A DNA stretch of 64,000 bases from contig JAFEUB010001548.1 of the NCBI GenBank assembly GCA_024529925.1, forward strand, positions 186,001 through 250,000, written 5' to 3'. The stretch's first letter is position 1. Every line of letters begins with the position of its first letter. The notes under the pieces were generated by a model that worked only from the letters and a program-made list of their open reading frames with translations, made no database searches and was not told the DNA's origin. Both the position numbers and the translations under genes were made by a program. This DNA is from Ophthalmolycus amberensis (lineage: Eukaryota > Chordata > Actinopteri > Perciformes > Zoarcidae). Below are positions 46,241 through 57,321 of the stretch, piece by piece.

Positions 46241-48040
46241 CACCATGTATATATCCCATGCACCATGTATATATCCCATGGACCATGTATATATGCCATG
46301 CATCATGTATATATCCCATGCACCATGAATATATCCCATGCACCATGAATATATCCCATGCATCATCTATATATCCCATGCATCATCTATATATCCCATG
46401 CACCATGAATATATCCCATGCACCATGTATATATCCCATGCATCATGTATATATCCCGTGCATCATGTATATATCCCATGGACCATGTATATATGCCATG
46501 CATCATGTATATATCCCATGCACCATGAATATATCCCATGCACCATGTATATATCCCATGCATCATCTATATATCCCATGCATCATGTATATATCCCATG
46601 CATCACGTATATATCCCATGCACCATGAATATATCCCATGCACCATGTATATATCCCATGCATCATCTATATATCCCATGCATCATGTATATATCCCATG
46701 CACCACGTATATATCCCATGCACCACGTATATATCCCATGCACCACGTATATATCCCATGCACCACGTATATATCCCATGCATCATGTATACATCCCATG
46801 CAGCATGTATATATCCAATGCATCATGTATATATCCCATGCACCATGAATATATCCCATGCATCATCTATATATCCCATGCATCATCTATATATCCCATG
46901 CACCATGAATATATCCCATGCACCATGTATATATCCCATGCATCATGTATATATCCCGTGCATCATGTATATATCCCATGGACCATGTATATATGCCATG
47001 CATCATGTATATATCCCATGCACCATGAATATATCCCATGCACCATGTATATATCCCATGCATCATGTATATATCCCATGCATCATCTATATATCCCATG
47101 CATCACGTATATATCCCATGCATCACGTATATATCCCATGCACCACGTATATATCCCATGCACCACGTATATATCCCATGCACCACGTATATATCCCATG
47201 CACCACGTATATATCCCATGCATCATGTATACATCCCATGCAGCATGTATATATCCAATGCATCATGTATATATCCCATGCACCATGTATATATCCCATG
47301 CATCATGTATACATCCCATGCAGCATGTATATATCCAATGCATCATGTATATATCCCATGCACCATGAATATATCCCATGCACCATGTATATATCCCATG
47401 CATCATGTATATATCCCTTGCATCATGTATATATCCCATGCATCATGTATATATCCCGTGCACCATGTATATATCCCGTGCATCATGTATATATCCCGTG
47501 CATCATGTATATATCCCGTGCACCATGTATATATCCCGTGCATCATGTATATATCCCGTGCATCATGTATATATCCCATGCATCATGTATATATCCCATG
47601 CATCATGTATATAGCCCATGCATCATGTATATATCCCATGCATCATGTATATATCCCATGCATCACGTATATATCCCATGCACCATGTATATATCCCATG
47701 CATCATGTATATATCCCATGCATCACGTATATATCCCATGCATCATGTATATATCCCATGCATCATGTATATATCCCATGCATCATGTATATATCCCATG
47801 CACCATGTATATATCCCATGCACCATGTATATATCCCATGCATCATGTATATATCCCATGCATCACGTATATATCCCATGCATCATGTATATATCCCATG
47901 CATCATGTATATATCCCATGCATCACGTATATATCCCATGCATCATGTATATATCCCATGCAACATGTATATATCCCATGCATCATGTATATATCCCATG
48001 CACCATGTATATATCCCATGCATCATGTATATATCCCAAG
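46241..48040. repeat. 20-bp satellite array, 90 units in exact register
   Basis: The unit is CATCATGTATATATCCCATG with C/T, A/G and few other substitutions (for example CACC for CATC, CTAT or GAAT for GTAT, CCGTG for CCATG). From 46241 to 48040 every unit is exactly 20 bp, so 1800 bases hold 90 units with no insertion or deletion. Rare variants recur at set distances: the GACCATGTATATATGCCATG unit at 46281, 46481 and 46981, and the CAGCATGTATATATCCAATG unit at 46801, 47241 and 47321. This shows a 440-500 bp higher-order duplication. Because 20 is not a multiple of 3, the repeated peptide has a 20-residue period and long open frames (up to 554 codons, 46638-48302) arise in all forward frames. 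These are repeat artefacts, not likely genes. Confidence 0.97.
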
Positions 48041-50165
48041 CACTCATTACATAAAATTGATTGCAATTTCAGTCAGTCTCAGGTCTGAGACTTTACATAC
48101 AATTTACAAAACACAAACAAGGTTGATCAGAGATAATCAAAACAGTGAAGTTAACAATGAGCTGAAAGCTGATTCTATGTGGATAACTACAAGTATCCCT
48201 TTTCACATCACAGTACGGATCAATATTAGTTTTTTCCCAAAAATGAGACATTTTCTGTCCAGGGAGCAGAAGCACACTATCCCGAGAAATGTATCTGTTT
48301 AAAAGGTGCAACTTCAGCTACAGACGCATTGGACATATTTAATGCACAACTAAATGCAACATCGAGAAATGTACTTAAACTTACAGTTCCCCAATCTTAC
48401 CGCTTTAGTGTATTATTTGGTGGTGTTAATAGTTTGTTAGTCAACATTAGAATAGGCTGTGGAGTTCTATGTTTCGCTGAGACTTGGTTTGATCCTGGAG
48501 TGCTGGTGGACTGCGCAGTTCAAACAGGTGATTCTATTTATGTGCGGTGATCTCACAGAGCAGAGACTCTGGTGGAGGGGAAGGAGGCGACTTTTGCTTA
48601 TGATGAATAATACATAAACTTAAAAGAGGAAACAGAATTAAACTTTTAGCTCCTGAAATAATCTTTGAAGTTATGCTGCTGTTCCTCGTGCATAAAAGCC
48701 AAACAGCGTCTCTCGGCCGTCTGCTTCAGAGCAGCAGCTGATAGCCGCTCTGCAGCTCTGTTCTCACTATATTCACATTTTAAATATTGTACTGTAAATA
48801 AGAGTTTCCTCATTAATTATGTATTATTTCATTCACCTGCAACCCATTTGCTATCAAAATGTTAATTTTTATGACATGACCCACCAGATCCTCAGATTAA
48901 CTGTGGTGCGTGCGGTTATAGCTGCAAATTGTGCATCTCTAATGCAAAAGGTTAAGGGAGCTGAAGGGATTGAATTGCACTTGAATTGTACTTTGTATGA
49001 TTTAATGGACCTTGAACTTCACTATAGCTGCAAGGAATATTAAATTGCCTTTGATCTGTCAGCTGAGAACAGACTTATGGAAGTGATATTTGACTATTTT
49101 TCATTGTATAAACAAACAGAATTTGTTAAGACAAGTAATTTGGCATTTTTAAAGTCATTGTACTAAACTGTGACAGACTTTAGAATCTGTTCAGAGGCTG
49201 CTTTTGTGTGCAGACCTGCATTCCATCTGGCACAGCTGCACCACATTCCGCCTGACCATGGCCGACAGAGTCTCACGGCAATTCTTTTTTTGCCAGATAT
49301 TACGTTTGAAAATTCAATTCAATTTCAAAACTTTATTTTACGTTTTGAAACGTAATTCAAAATTTTAAATTGTTTTCGAAAATGTAATAAAAGTCTTCAC
49401 GTAAAAGGAAATGGACATTACTGTTCTGTCTCCCCGTCTGTATTCAATGCCTTAGCTTTCCTCTGTGACTCATGCCAACGTGCATTCAAAATAATTATAT
49501 TCACCTTATTTATTTCTGATTGTGTTTGTATCCTTTTGGATTTGAATTTTAGAAATGTGTCTCAACACTAACAAACGTAAGCAAAATGTGTTTTACAACA
49601 ATATATTTAAACGAAAGTACGATGTTAATAAACTATATTTATTTCAGGTTTTTGTATTGTTAAATTGAGCCTATATGTTCCACTGTAATTAAGAAGTTTG
49701 AATTGGATCAGGTGACTTTTTGTTTGTGATGAACAGCACAGGGACATGCTAATCCTACTAGTACCTACTCTTCCTGTCTTATCTCCATCACCTGCTCCCT
49801 CTCTCTTTCGCTCAGTCTTCTCATCTTGTCCCAGATGACTTCCTCTCCAAAAGCTGAACTTTGATTGACAGTCGTTTCATTTATTTCTGTGTCAGTGAAA
49901 CAAGTAAAGACACACAGGCTATATAAGGGAGAATAGCCTCCATCACTGGCCACTGTTTAAGGCACAGGATCTATTGGTCAGATAATGTTTGATTTCTGGG
50001 GATGAACGGCGTTGAACTACAAGCAGTCCACTCGATAAACTATCTAGTTATCTGAATCACCCTTTGCATGGATTCAGCTGCCTGTCCGGTTTCCTCAAGT
50101 TGTTGACATAATCAATGAACCAGTTAAGTTAAGACTTTGTAGTAACGACAATATCCTCCACTTTA
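48041..50165. other. Unique, AT-rich non-coding stretch
   Basis: No gene is recognised. The segment 49305-49340 (AATTCAATTCAATTTCAAAA and CTTTATTTTA) resembles a degraded LINE 3' tail read on the minus strand, but nothing coding is attached. Confidence 0.4.

Positions 50166-50218
<53 letters not shown>
50166..50218. repeat. (AC)n microsatellite
   Basis: A pure AC run of about 52 bases. Confidence 0.97.
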
Positions 50219-50219
<1 letters not shown>

Positions 50220-50436
50220 GTCAGGTGATATTATACAATATCTTTGTTGCACTAACATAAAGTTATTTTAAGGTGTGTGAAACTAGATTACCTTTCAGTT
50301 TAGGTTCATTGTGAACTTTATAAATGTATTCTGCATTTATATGCATATAGGCAATGGGACAAGATTATGGTATCAGAAGTATTCTTGTGCCCGTTTGTAG
50401 TCCAAGTAGTATTGACTAACCAGACCACAGTGCAGC

Positions 50437-53040
50437 AATGAATGAATGAATGAATGAAATTTATTTATAGAGCACTTTTCACAGACATGACATCACACTG
50501 CCTCAAAGGCTCGGTCACCACGTGTCTTAAATCGTGTGCGTGGGACCGACAGAAGACCTAGAGCAGGGGTCTTCAACTAAAATTCCAAAAGGTCCAGATT
50601 GAGAAAATCTCCTCGGGCAAAGGTCCGAAACATTACAATAATATCTAACTCGCGCTATTTAGTGCCATATATATATATTGAAGAAGCCGAGTCGTATAAC
50701 AATGTCTCTGTGTAGTCAACAACTGTCAAATCAAATAAAGAAAGTACACATCAATTATATAATTATATTTTAACAATTATTATTCTCAATTTTCAAATTG
50801 AACTGGATGGATTATAAATAATACATAGAAATACATAAATAAATGTTCTTCTCATTTCAAGTACAATAAGAGCTGAATTAAAGAATAACTGACATAACAG
50901 AAAGCTTTTCAAAAATGTGCATCTTAAAATAAAGTAATTCATTTTAGAAACATTAATTTCACTGAATTGTCCTGCAGCTTTAAATTCAGTTCATTCAGGT
51001 GTGAAGTGATGTCAATAAAAAAGTCACAATATAATATTTTTGTCTTCTAAAAAGATAAATCAGTGAGCATGGACTTTATCTGTGGTTATTAAACCACTTG
51101 TTTCAGCTCTATTCTCTCTGGTAACATCATTGTTGGACAGTGAATTCATGCGTTAGGCTTCTGATCATTTTGGGCTCTTAGGTTTATTTTCTGTGTCTTC
51201 ATTTCAGATGTGAGTGGGTACGTTTGTTCAAAAGAGTTGTGCTTTGTCTCGTAGTGCGCTTCATTTGCCGCTTTTATCAATAGTTACGGTTTCTGAACAT
51301 ATGAGACATGCTGGATTTAACTGCCTGCGGGAAGAATTAACATAGAAGAGTCTGTTCATTCATGCTTATAAATTCTATTCTCTCTGAACACGTTTCTCTT
51401 TTTGGAGAACGTCATGTGAGATAACCTCTCTGATTAGCGCAATTTTCCTGCTCTTGTTTCTATTTCCTCGTCTCTCCCCCGTGTGTCACGGTGTGTGTAA
51501 ACCTCGCTCAGTCAGGAAACTTGTCAGAATACTCACATTTGATTGGCTGAGCTTTACAACGCATTGGTCGGTGTCTCCTGCACCGCTGAACAAGTACCGT
51601 AACGGCTGTATAAGATGCGCCGCTTAAAAGTAAAAACTCGATGCCTAATATGTATGATTCCGAAATATCGATTTTAGGTCCTGGGTCCGGATGCAACTGC
51701 GTCTGGGTCCGGATCCGGACCGCGGTCCGCCAGTTAGAGACCCCTGACCTAGAGCGTTTGTCCTGAGAGTGCGGGCGGGTGAATATGGGCGAAGTAGATC
51801 AGCTACATAAGTAGGGGCCTGACCTGTGAAGTGCTCTGTAAGTGATGGTGAGAATTTTGAAGTGTATCCTAAATGCTACAGGGAGCCAGTGGAGAGATCG
51901 GAGTACGGGGGTGATGTGAGACCGTCGATTTGTCCTGGTGAGTAATCTGGCGGCAGCATTTTGGATGACCTGCAGGACGGTTGAGAGCAGATACACTGAG
52001 TGATGTGAAAAGTGAGTTACAGTAGTCAATGCGTGAAGAGATGAATGTGTGTATGATCATCTCTAAATCAGGTGTTGATACTACAGATCTTAGTTTACTG
52101 ATATTTCTTAGATGGAAGAAACATGATCTGGACAGCTGCTTAACATGCGGGTCAAACGACATGGATCGATCAAAGAAAATCCCTAGATTGCGCAGGTTGC
52201 AATGGGCAGCAGAGGAGAGTGGACCAATACGCTGCCTGATCATGGGGACAAAACTCATCTGGAGCAATAACTAGGATCTCCGTCTTAGAGTCGTTGAGTT
52301 GTAAGCAGTTTTCTGCCGTCCAGTCTCTGATGGCATTGACACAATCCAGGCGCCTAGTTAATGTGAATGCCTCGCTGGGTTTGAATGACAGATGGAGTTG
52401 GAGATCATCTGCATATAAATGATAGGACACATTATAACTTTTTATCATCGGCCCCAAAGGCAAAAGATAAAGGGAAAATAACAGAGGCCCCAGAACCGAG
52501 CCCTGCGGTACGCCACATGACAGTGGAGAGGTAACAGACACAAAGTCACCCACAGAGACATTGAAACTTCTGTCATTGAGGTAAGACGTGAACCAGTCTA
52601 ACGCTATGCCAGATATGCCCACCCAATCACGTAGCCTCTTAATCAGGAGGTCTACAGTGTCGAATGCAGAACTGAGGTCCAGAAGAACTAACACAGAGCA
52701 GTCACCTGCATCAGAACACATGAGAATGTCATTTGAAACCCTCAGCAGAGCGGTTTCAGTAGAGTGTTGTCTGCGAAACCCAGACTGGAACTTGTCGTAC
52801 ATGTTGTGCCTCTCCAGTGCAGCAGTAAGTTGTTTGGCCACCACTTTCTCTACAATTTTGGACAAGAAAGGCAGTTTTGATATGGGCCTGTAGTTCATGG
52901 GCAAAGCTGGATCTAAGTTTGGTTTCTTTAATATGGGCTGGATAGTGGCATGTTTAAAATAGCAAGGGACAATTCCTGTAGACAATGAGGAATTGATAAT
53001 GGATGTTACTGCAGGGCCAATAATTAGCAGAACTTTCAGC
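50437..53040 (-). mobile_element. L2-like LINE, 5'-truncated, interrupted by a hAT
   Basis: The 3' tail is (AATG)n at 50437-50459, read as ATTC repeats on the minus strand. Minus 53042-52170 is a 290-codon open frame with RT blocks YFKHATIQPILKKPNLD, NYRPISKLPFLSKIVEKVVA, FQSGFRRQHSTETALLRV, VLLDLSSAFDTVD, GVPQGSVLGPLLFSLYLLPL, YHLYADDLQLHL (catalytic Y-A-D-D intact) and LQLNDSKTEILVI. A frame change near 52220 leads into NLGIFFDRSMSFDPHVKQLS and SRIDYCNSLF (to 51869), then NAAARLLTRTNRRSHITPVL and SLHWLPVAFRIHFKILTITY (to about 51800). The 3' remainder beyond the hAT carries only a shortened C-terminus. Endonuclease is missing. Confidence 0.93.
50564..51746. mobile_element. Non-autonomous hAT nested in the LINE, perfect 8-bp target duplication
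   Basis: It starts CAGGGGTCTTCAACTAA and ends TTAGAGACCCCTG; the first 15 bases of each terminus match at 13 positions. ACCTAGAG occurs at 50556-50563 and 51747-51754, a perfect target duplication. It is 1183 bp with no recognisable transposase frame. It sits in the 3' region of the L2-like LINE, so it is younger than that LINE. The family differs from both other hAT families in this window. Confidence 0.94.
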
Positions 53041-53062
53041 AATAATTAGCAGAACTTTCAGC
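53019..53062. repeat. 22-bp tandem duplication at the LINE 5' end
   Basis: AATAATTAGCAGAACTTTCA plus GC occurs twice in succession, at 53019-53040 and 53041-53062, exactly where LINE coding sequence stops. Confidence 0.95.
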
Positions 53063-53189
53063 AATGATCATGTGAGAGCAGGCTTTGGATGAATGCAGGT
53101 TAACAGTCCGTGTGAAGGGCAAAAGGGGCAAAACGCACTGGACAAAACACAATCTGGGAACCCATTGGCTATCGTCTGGCCATGATTTA

Positions 53190-53480
53190 GGTTTCTTTTT
53201 GTTCAAAGTTAGCTTGTAAACTGACAACTTGTGAAATAATACATTCATTCACGTTGTCTATCAACTCCAACTGCAGTCTTGCATCTCAAGTTGCTAATCA
53301 TACTGTACACAACAAGCAGCTCACAGAAAGGGAAATCTTGGCCTGGATATCCAGTGGCTACACCGGAACCCCAGAAAGATAGACCCTTGTCCCCAGAGGC
53401 TTATCTGCCATCAGATTGGTTGCCAATGGGTTCAGAGATTGGGTTCAGTACGTGATGGTGTGGGTATGGGCTATTACTTA
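53190..53480 (+). mobile_element. hAT-like fragment, sister of 31670-31970
   Basis: The two align over GTAAACTG, CTCAAGTTGCTAATCATACT / CTTAAGTTGCTCATCAGACT, CTTGGCCTGGATATCC and GGCTACACCGGAACCCCAGA. The terminus seen at 31991 is not present here. Confidence 0.6.
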
Positions 53481-53916
53481 AGAAAATATACTAATTGGTT
53501 TAGTGTATCACACTTTAGTGCGAGCCATCAACAAATCAGTGTCCCATCAACTCCTCCTGCATTCCCCTTCGCACTCTGTTGAAGCGACTGCGCAATTAGA
53601 CACTTTTCCCAGCTATGATACAAATTCATCCCTGACAGACTTTAGCGACAATGACGAGGCGAAGGTGTAAATATTTTGTTTCCTCCACAGACTTTATGTT
53701 TTCACCTCACAAAAACAGCCCATCAGCACTTCCCTGCGCTAGGGGTTAATCATGTCCTTAACTAAAATCATTATGAAATGTTATTGACTCATGTTCTCAC
53801 TTCTAGTGGGGAATATATACTATTGTAGTGATCTAATGTATAATGACCAAGAGGGAGGAATGTAATGGTCATTTTTTACGTAGTATATATTTCTACTTAC
53901 TTAGTATATATTAGCA
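53481..53916. other. Unique non-coding stretch
   Basis: Nothing recognisable as gene or repeat. Confidence 0.35.
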
Positions 53917-54850
53917 CAGAATGTCAGGATAGGGAACCTGACATCGACAACCACCATCCTGAACACTGGTGCACCGCAGGGCTGTGTGCTCAGCCCGGCC
54001 CCCTTCACCCAGGACTGCTCCCCCACCTATTCCTCCAACACAATAGTGGGGTGTCTGTGGCCCTCGGCCAAGTAGAGGACAGCGTTGCATTTGTGTGAAG
54101 AGTTCACACCTAGATGTGAACTTCTTTCTGGTGGGGGTTTGGTTGCTATCTACCCAAATCAGGATGGGCCTTGCCTGCAGAATCGGCAGGCCCAGATCTC
54201 TTTTTTCAAAGAACATGGCGAAGCGCATGGCCAGATCCCAACAAGACCTCACTTGGTCCCTGAACACATCCCACCAGGTGAAGAAAGCCCAGCAGAGGCT
54301 CTTCTTCCTGAGGAAGCTAAAACAAGCTGGCCTGTCCCCCTGAACGTCTGATAAACTTCTACAGAAGCGTGATTGAAAGCATCCTCTGTCAGTGCTTTAC
54401 TGTGTGGTATGCCAGCTGCACAGCAGGGAACAGGAGGGAGCTGGCCCGTGTGGTTAGAACAGCACAGAGGATTTTGGGAGTTACCCTCCCTGACCTGGAC
54501 ACTGTGTATGCTGGCCGCCTCCAGAAGAAGACCAGAAACATCTGCAAAGACATCACACACCCGGGTCACTCTCTGTTTGTTCCCCTGCCATCAGGAAGGA
54601 GATACAGGACCATCAAAACCCGGACTAACAGGCTGAGGAAGAGCTTTTTCCCCAGAGCGGTTTCCTCCATCACCCCCACCCATCTTATCTTTTTCTTTTT
54701 TGTATTTATTTAATGTATTGTTTTAAATCAGAAATGTCTTGTCTTAATGTTTTTATACATTGTTTTACCTTGTGCTGAACTGACTGCCGCCAACTGAATT
54801 TCATTGGATCTTTTTATGACAATAAACATCCTTTATGCTTTATCCTTTAT
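53917..54850 (+). mobile_element. Internally deleted L2/CR1-like LINE 3' portion
   Basis: On the plus strand 53935-54010 encodes LTSTTTILNTGAPQGCVLSP, an RT B-motif. The catalytic Y/F-A-D-D block is not visible, and the next coherent blocks are a broken thumb region around 54095-54345 (KKAQQRLFFLRKLKQAGLSP) and then 54369-54713. The last encodes MIESILCQCFTVWYASCTAG, RTAQRILGVTLPDLDTVYAG and HPGHSLFVPLPSGRRYRTIK, the usual C-terminal sequence. The 3' end reads AACTGAATTTCATTGGATCT and GACAATAAACATCCTTTATG with a short CTTTATC repeat tail. It is inactive. Confidence 0.87.
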
Positions 54851-57262
54851 TATAATAATTTATATTCACTCGTCTTCGTTTGCTAACATGCTAAGCTAGC
54901 TAACATTATTAGCAGGTGTTTTTGTTGATCTTGCTTTATGCTGAAAATGCATATCAGCAAGCAGACACATAGTAGCTTCTATTGTTTGAAGATCTACGTC
55001 AACAACGAATAAAGACTTGCTATTGTAACTTACATGTATGGACATGAAATTTGCTAAAAAATATCACTTGATTAAGGAATGCTAATATTTCAGTAAACGC
55101 TTCAATGTTAACTCAAAATGATATGAGTAGTAGTCACGTAGAAAAAGATCATAGCAGTTATAGGACAAAATTCAATTCTCCCTCTCTTGTTTTCTATATT
55201 ATGGTACTATACTATCAACTGGTCCAATAATGGTGAACTCGCCAAAAAGAAAGAAAAACAATAACACAGCATCGTCAGACTACATCTTTGAGAAGTAACA
55301 AAAGTTATATTCATTGGCTAATTTCATAAAGCAGAGAAGATGAAAATGGCCAAGCAACTAAGCTTCCTATGATACACTTCACCAGGCCGACCGGCTCTGT
55401 GCACTCACTATAGTTCTGTTCTCTGTTCAGCTCTTAGCTAAATGGATCTCAGCGCCATCCCACAGACACCAGTGACCTTCAGTCATTTAGCAGGCAGTGT
55501 GATAGGAACATGACATCAACACCTGAACAAAGAGCAGCGTAAAGCACCACATCAAGCTGCTGTTTATTCAAAGCGCAGTTGGTTGGGTCTGTCATCTAGA
55601 GGTCAGTCATTTGAATACACCCCCATTACGGGCTACCGCCGTCCCTTTGCCTTCCAGTTAAAACAGCCCCACATCAGCCACTTCAAAAGAGCCTGGCTTC
55701 AAACATTGCGTTTCAAATGTGACAAACGTACTTCACAGCAACAGCTCTGACAAAATATGCAGCAGCTGCCTAATGTAAAGGATGAAACGTGTAAAAATCA
55801 AGACTGCACTGTGCTCGTGTCAAAGAGGAGACACAGAGAGGCAGAGAACAAGAGAGTGAGAGAAGAGGAAAGACGACGAAGAGACAGAAAAGACAGGAGA
55901 CGGAAGAGAAAAGCCCAAACAAGCTTTGTTTTAATTACCGGCGCAGGAAAGGCGGAGAAAAGCAGAGATTCTTGCTCGTTAGGCTATCGCTCTGGATCAA
56001 ACGCTATATTTACATATCAGATTAAACCGCTCCCGCAAACGGTGAGATCTGAGCTGTGAAGGCACGGCTAATGAGAGGAAGCCATCTTCCGGCTCACATT
56101 TGGCGGGGAAAACAACTCATCTGTACTATTAGAAAGAGCAGTGTACAAAGACCCGATGAAGGCGGAACTCGGAGCAGAAGAGCTAGTTAGTGCAACATGT
56201 ATCGTACAAGTGAGCCAACAAACACCGAGCACACATCACATCATAAGGCGGACGATTTTGGAAAATTAGAAGACAGGAGTGGACTGAAACCTCAACATTT
56301 TGGGCCTCCTCCCCGAGCCAGCCAATTAGAGGTCCTGGCAGGTCAAAGTGCATTATGGGAGGTGGTAGGAGTTTAGTAGCAGCACAAATACACTGTCAGA
56401 AACGACTCCCCCTTCTTTCATCCTGCCTTTCTTCTGCGGCCTTTATTCTCCGCTTCTGTAGATGGAGCTTTGTGGCTCAAGGGATCCAAACGACCGGCCA
56501 TCATTATTCCCTCTCAGATGCCAGTCTCTCTTCCACCCCCACCCCAAACACCACCACCAGGCCTCCCCGACCCCCAACCACCCACCACCCCCTGCACAGA
56601 CAACTACATAAGCTACAAGAGGCAGAGGATGCTGCAGAGTCTCTTTACTGTGTGAAATAAAGACTTCTGAGGGCGGCATCTCCGTTACCACAGAGATGCC
56701 GCTTCTCAGCCATCAAATGAGTGAGAAAGAGAAGGACAAAAACAGCAATAACTGATATTACTGTAGTGTGTGTCTGCGCGCGTGTGTATGAGTGTGTATT
56801 AGTCAACCAAGGTAACACTTGCAAGGCTGCCTCTGGAAGACAAAATGTGTGGCAAAAGAAATCCAGCGTCTATTGGAATAACAATGGAAGTGATTCAAGC
56901 TCACAATCCGAATCACGAGACGCAGGGATTTGAAACATATGTCATGTTGTTGCGCATCAGTGATAAAAACTAATAACAGTATTCCCTGACTGCACTGTGT
57001 GAGTGAGAGTCAGACACAAAGCCCCCCCCCCCCCCTTATCCTGCAATGTCAGATACATCAGCAATGCTAATGCTCAGGCAGCATCCTGCGCCGCTTGCCC
57101 TGAACCACGGAAAATAACCATTTAGGCTTTAAAAGACACACATAAACAAAAAAGGAAGGAGGAGATGAAAAGAGAGGGGAAAAAGACAACGCAGGAGAGG
57201 GAGAGGAAGAAAGAATGAAGGGAGGACATGGTGGGGGGGGGGGGGGCAAAAGAGGAAGTCAA
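54851..57262. other. Mostly unique DNA
   Basis: No gene is identified. Contents include an arginine-rich low-complexity frame (55757-56059) from a purine-rich tract, CA/CC-rich sequence at 56530-56600, a C-run at about 57022-57035 and a G-run at about 57231-57246. Confidence 0.35.
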
Positions 57263-57321
57263 TTACGTATTCTGAACCTGGCCGATGTAGTCCTTGGGGA
57301 TCTGCCTCCGCACCTCAGGAT
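57263..57321 (-). CDS. Possible terminal coding exon of an unidentified host gene
   Basis: On the minus strand TCAATTATTTACAG forms a good splice acceptor. It is followed by an open frame DPEVRRQIPKDYIGQVQNT (first codon split, phase 1) and a TAA stop at 57265-57263. An ATTAAT branch-point-like word lies upstream. The peptide looks like ordinary charged protein sequence, unlike the chance frames nearby. I do not recognise it and found no matching upstream exon in the window. If real, the gene reads right to left and enters from beyond 57.3 kb. Confidence 0.35.

Noticed and set aside
46241..48040. CRISPR array
   Set aside because: The unit is a continuous 20-bp tandem repeat without unique spacers, in a vertebrate genome.
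46638..48302. 554-residue protein-coding gene
   Set aside because: The frame is a by-product of the 20-bp satellite and appears in all forward frames.
55757..56059. Arginine-rich 100-codon frame resembling an RS-domain protein
   Set aside because: Purine-rich repeat region (AGAGACAG-type words); no splice or domain support.
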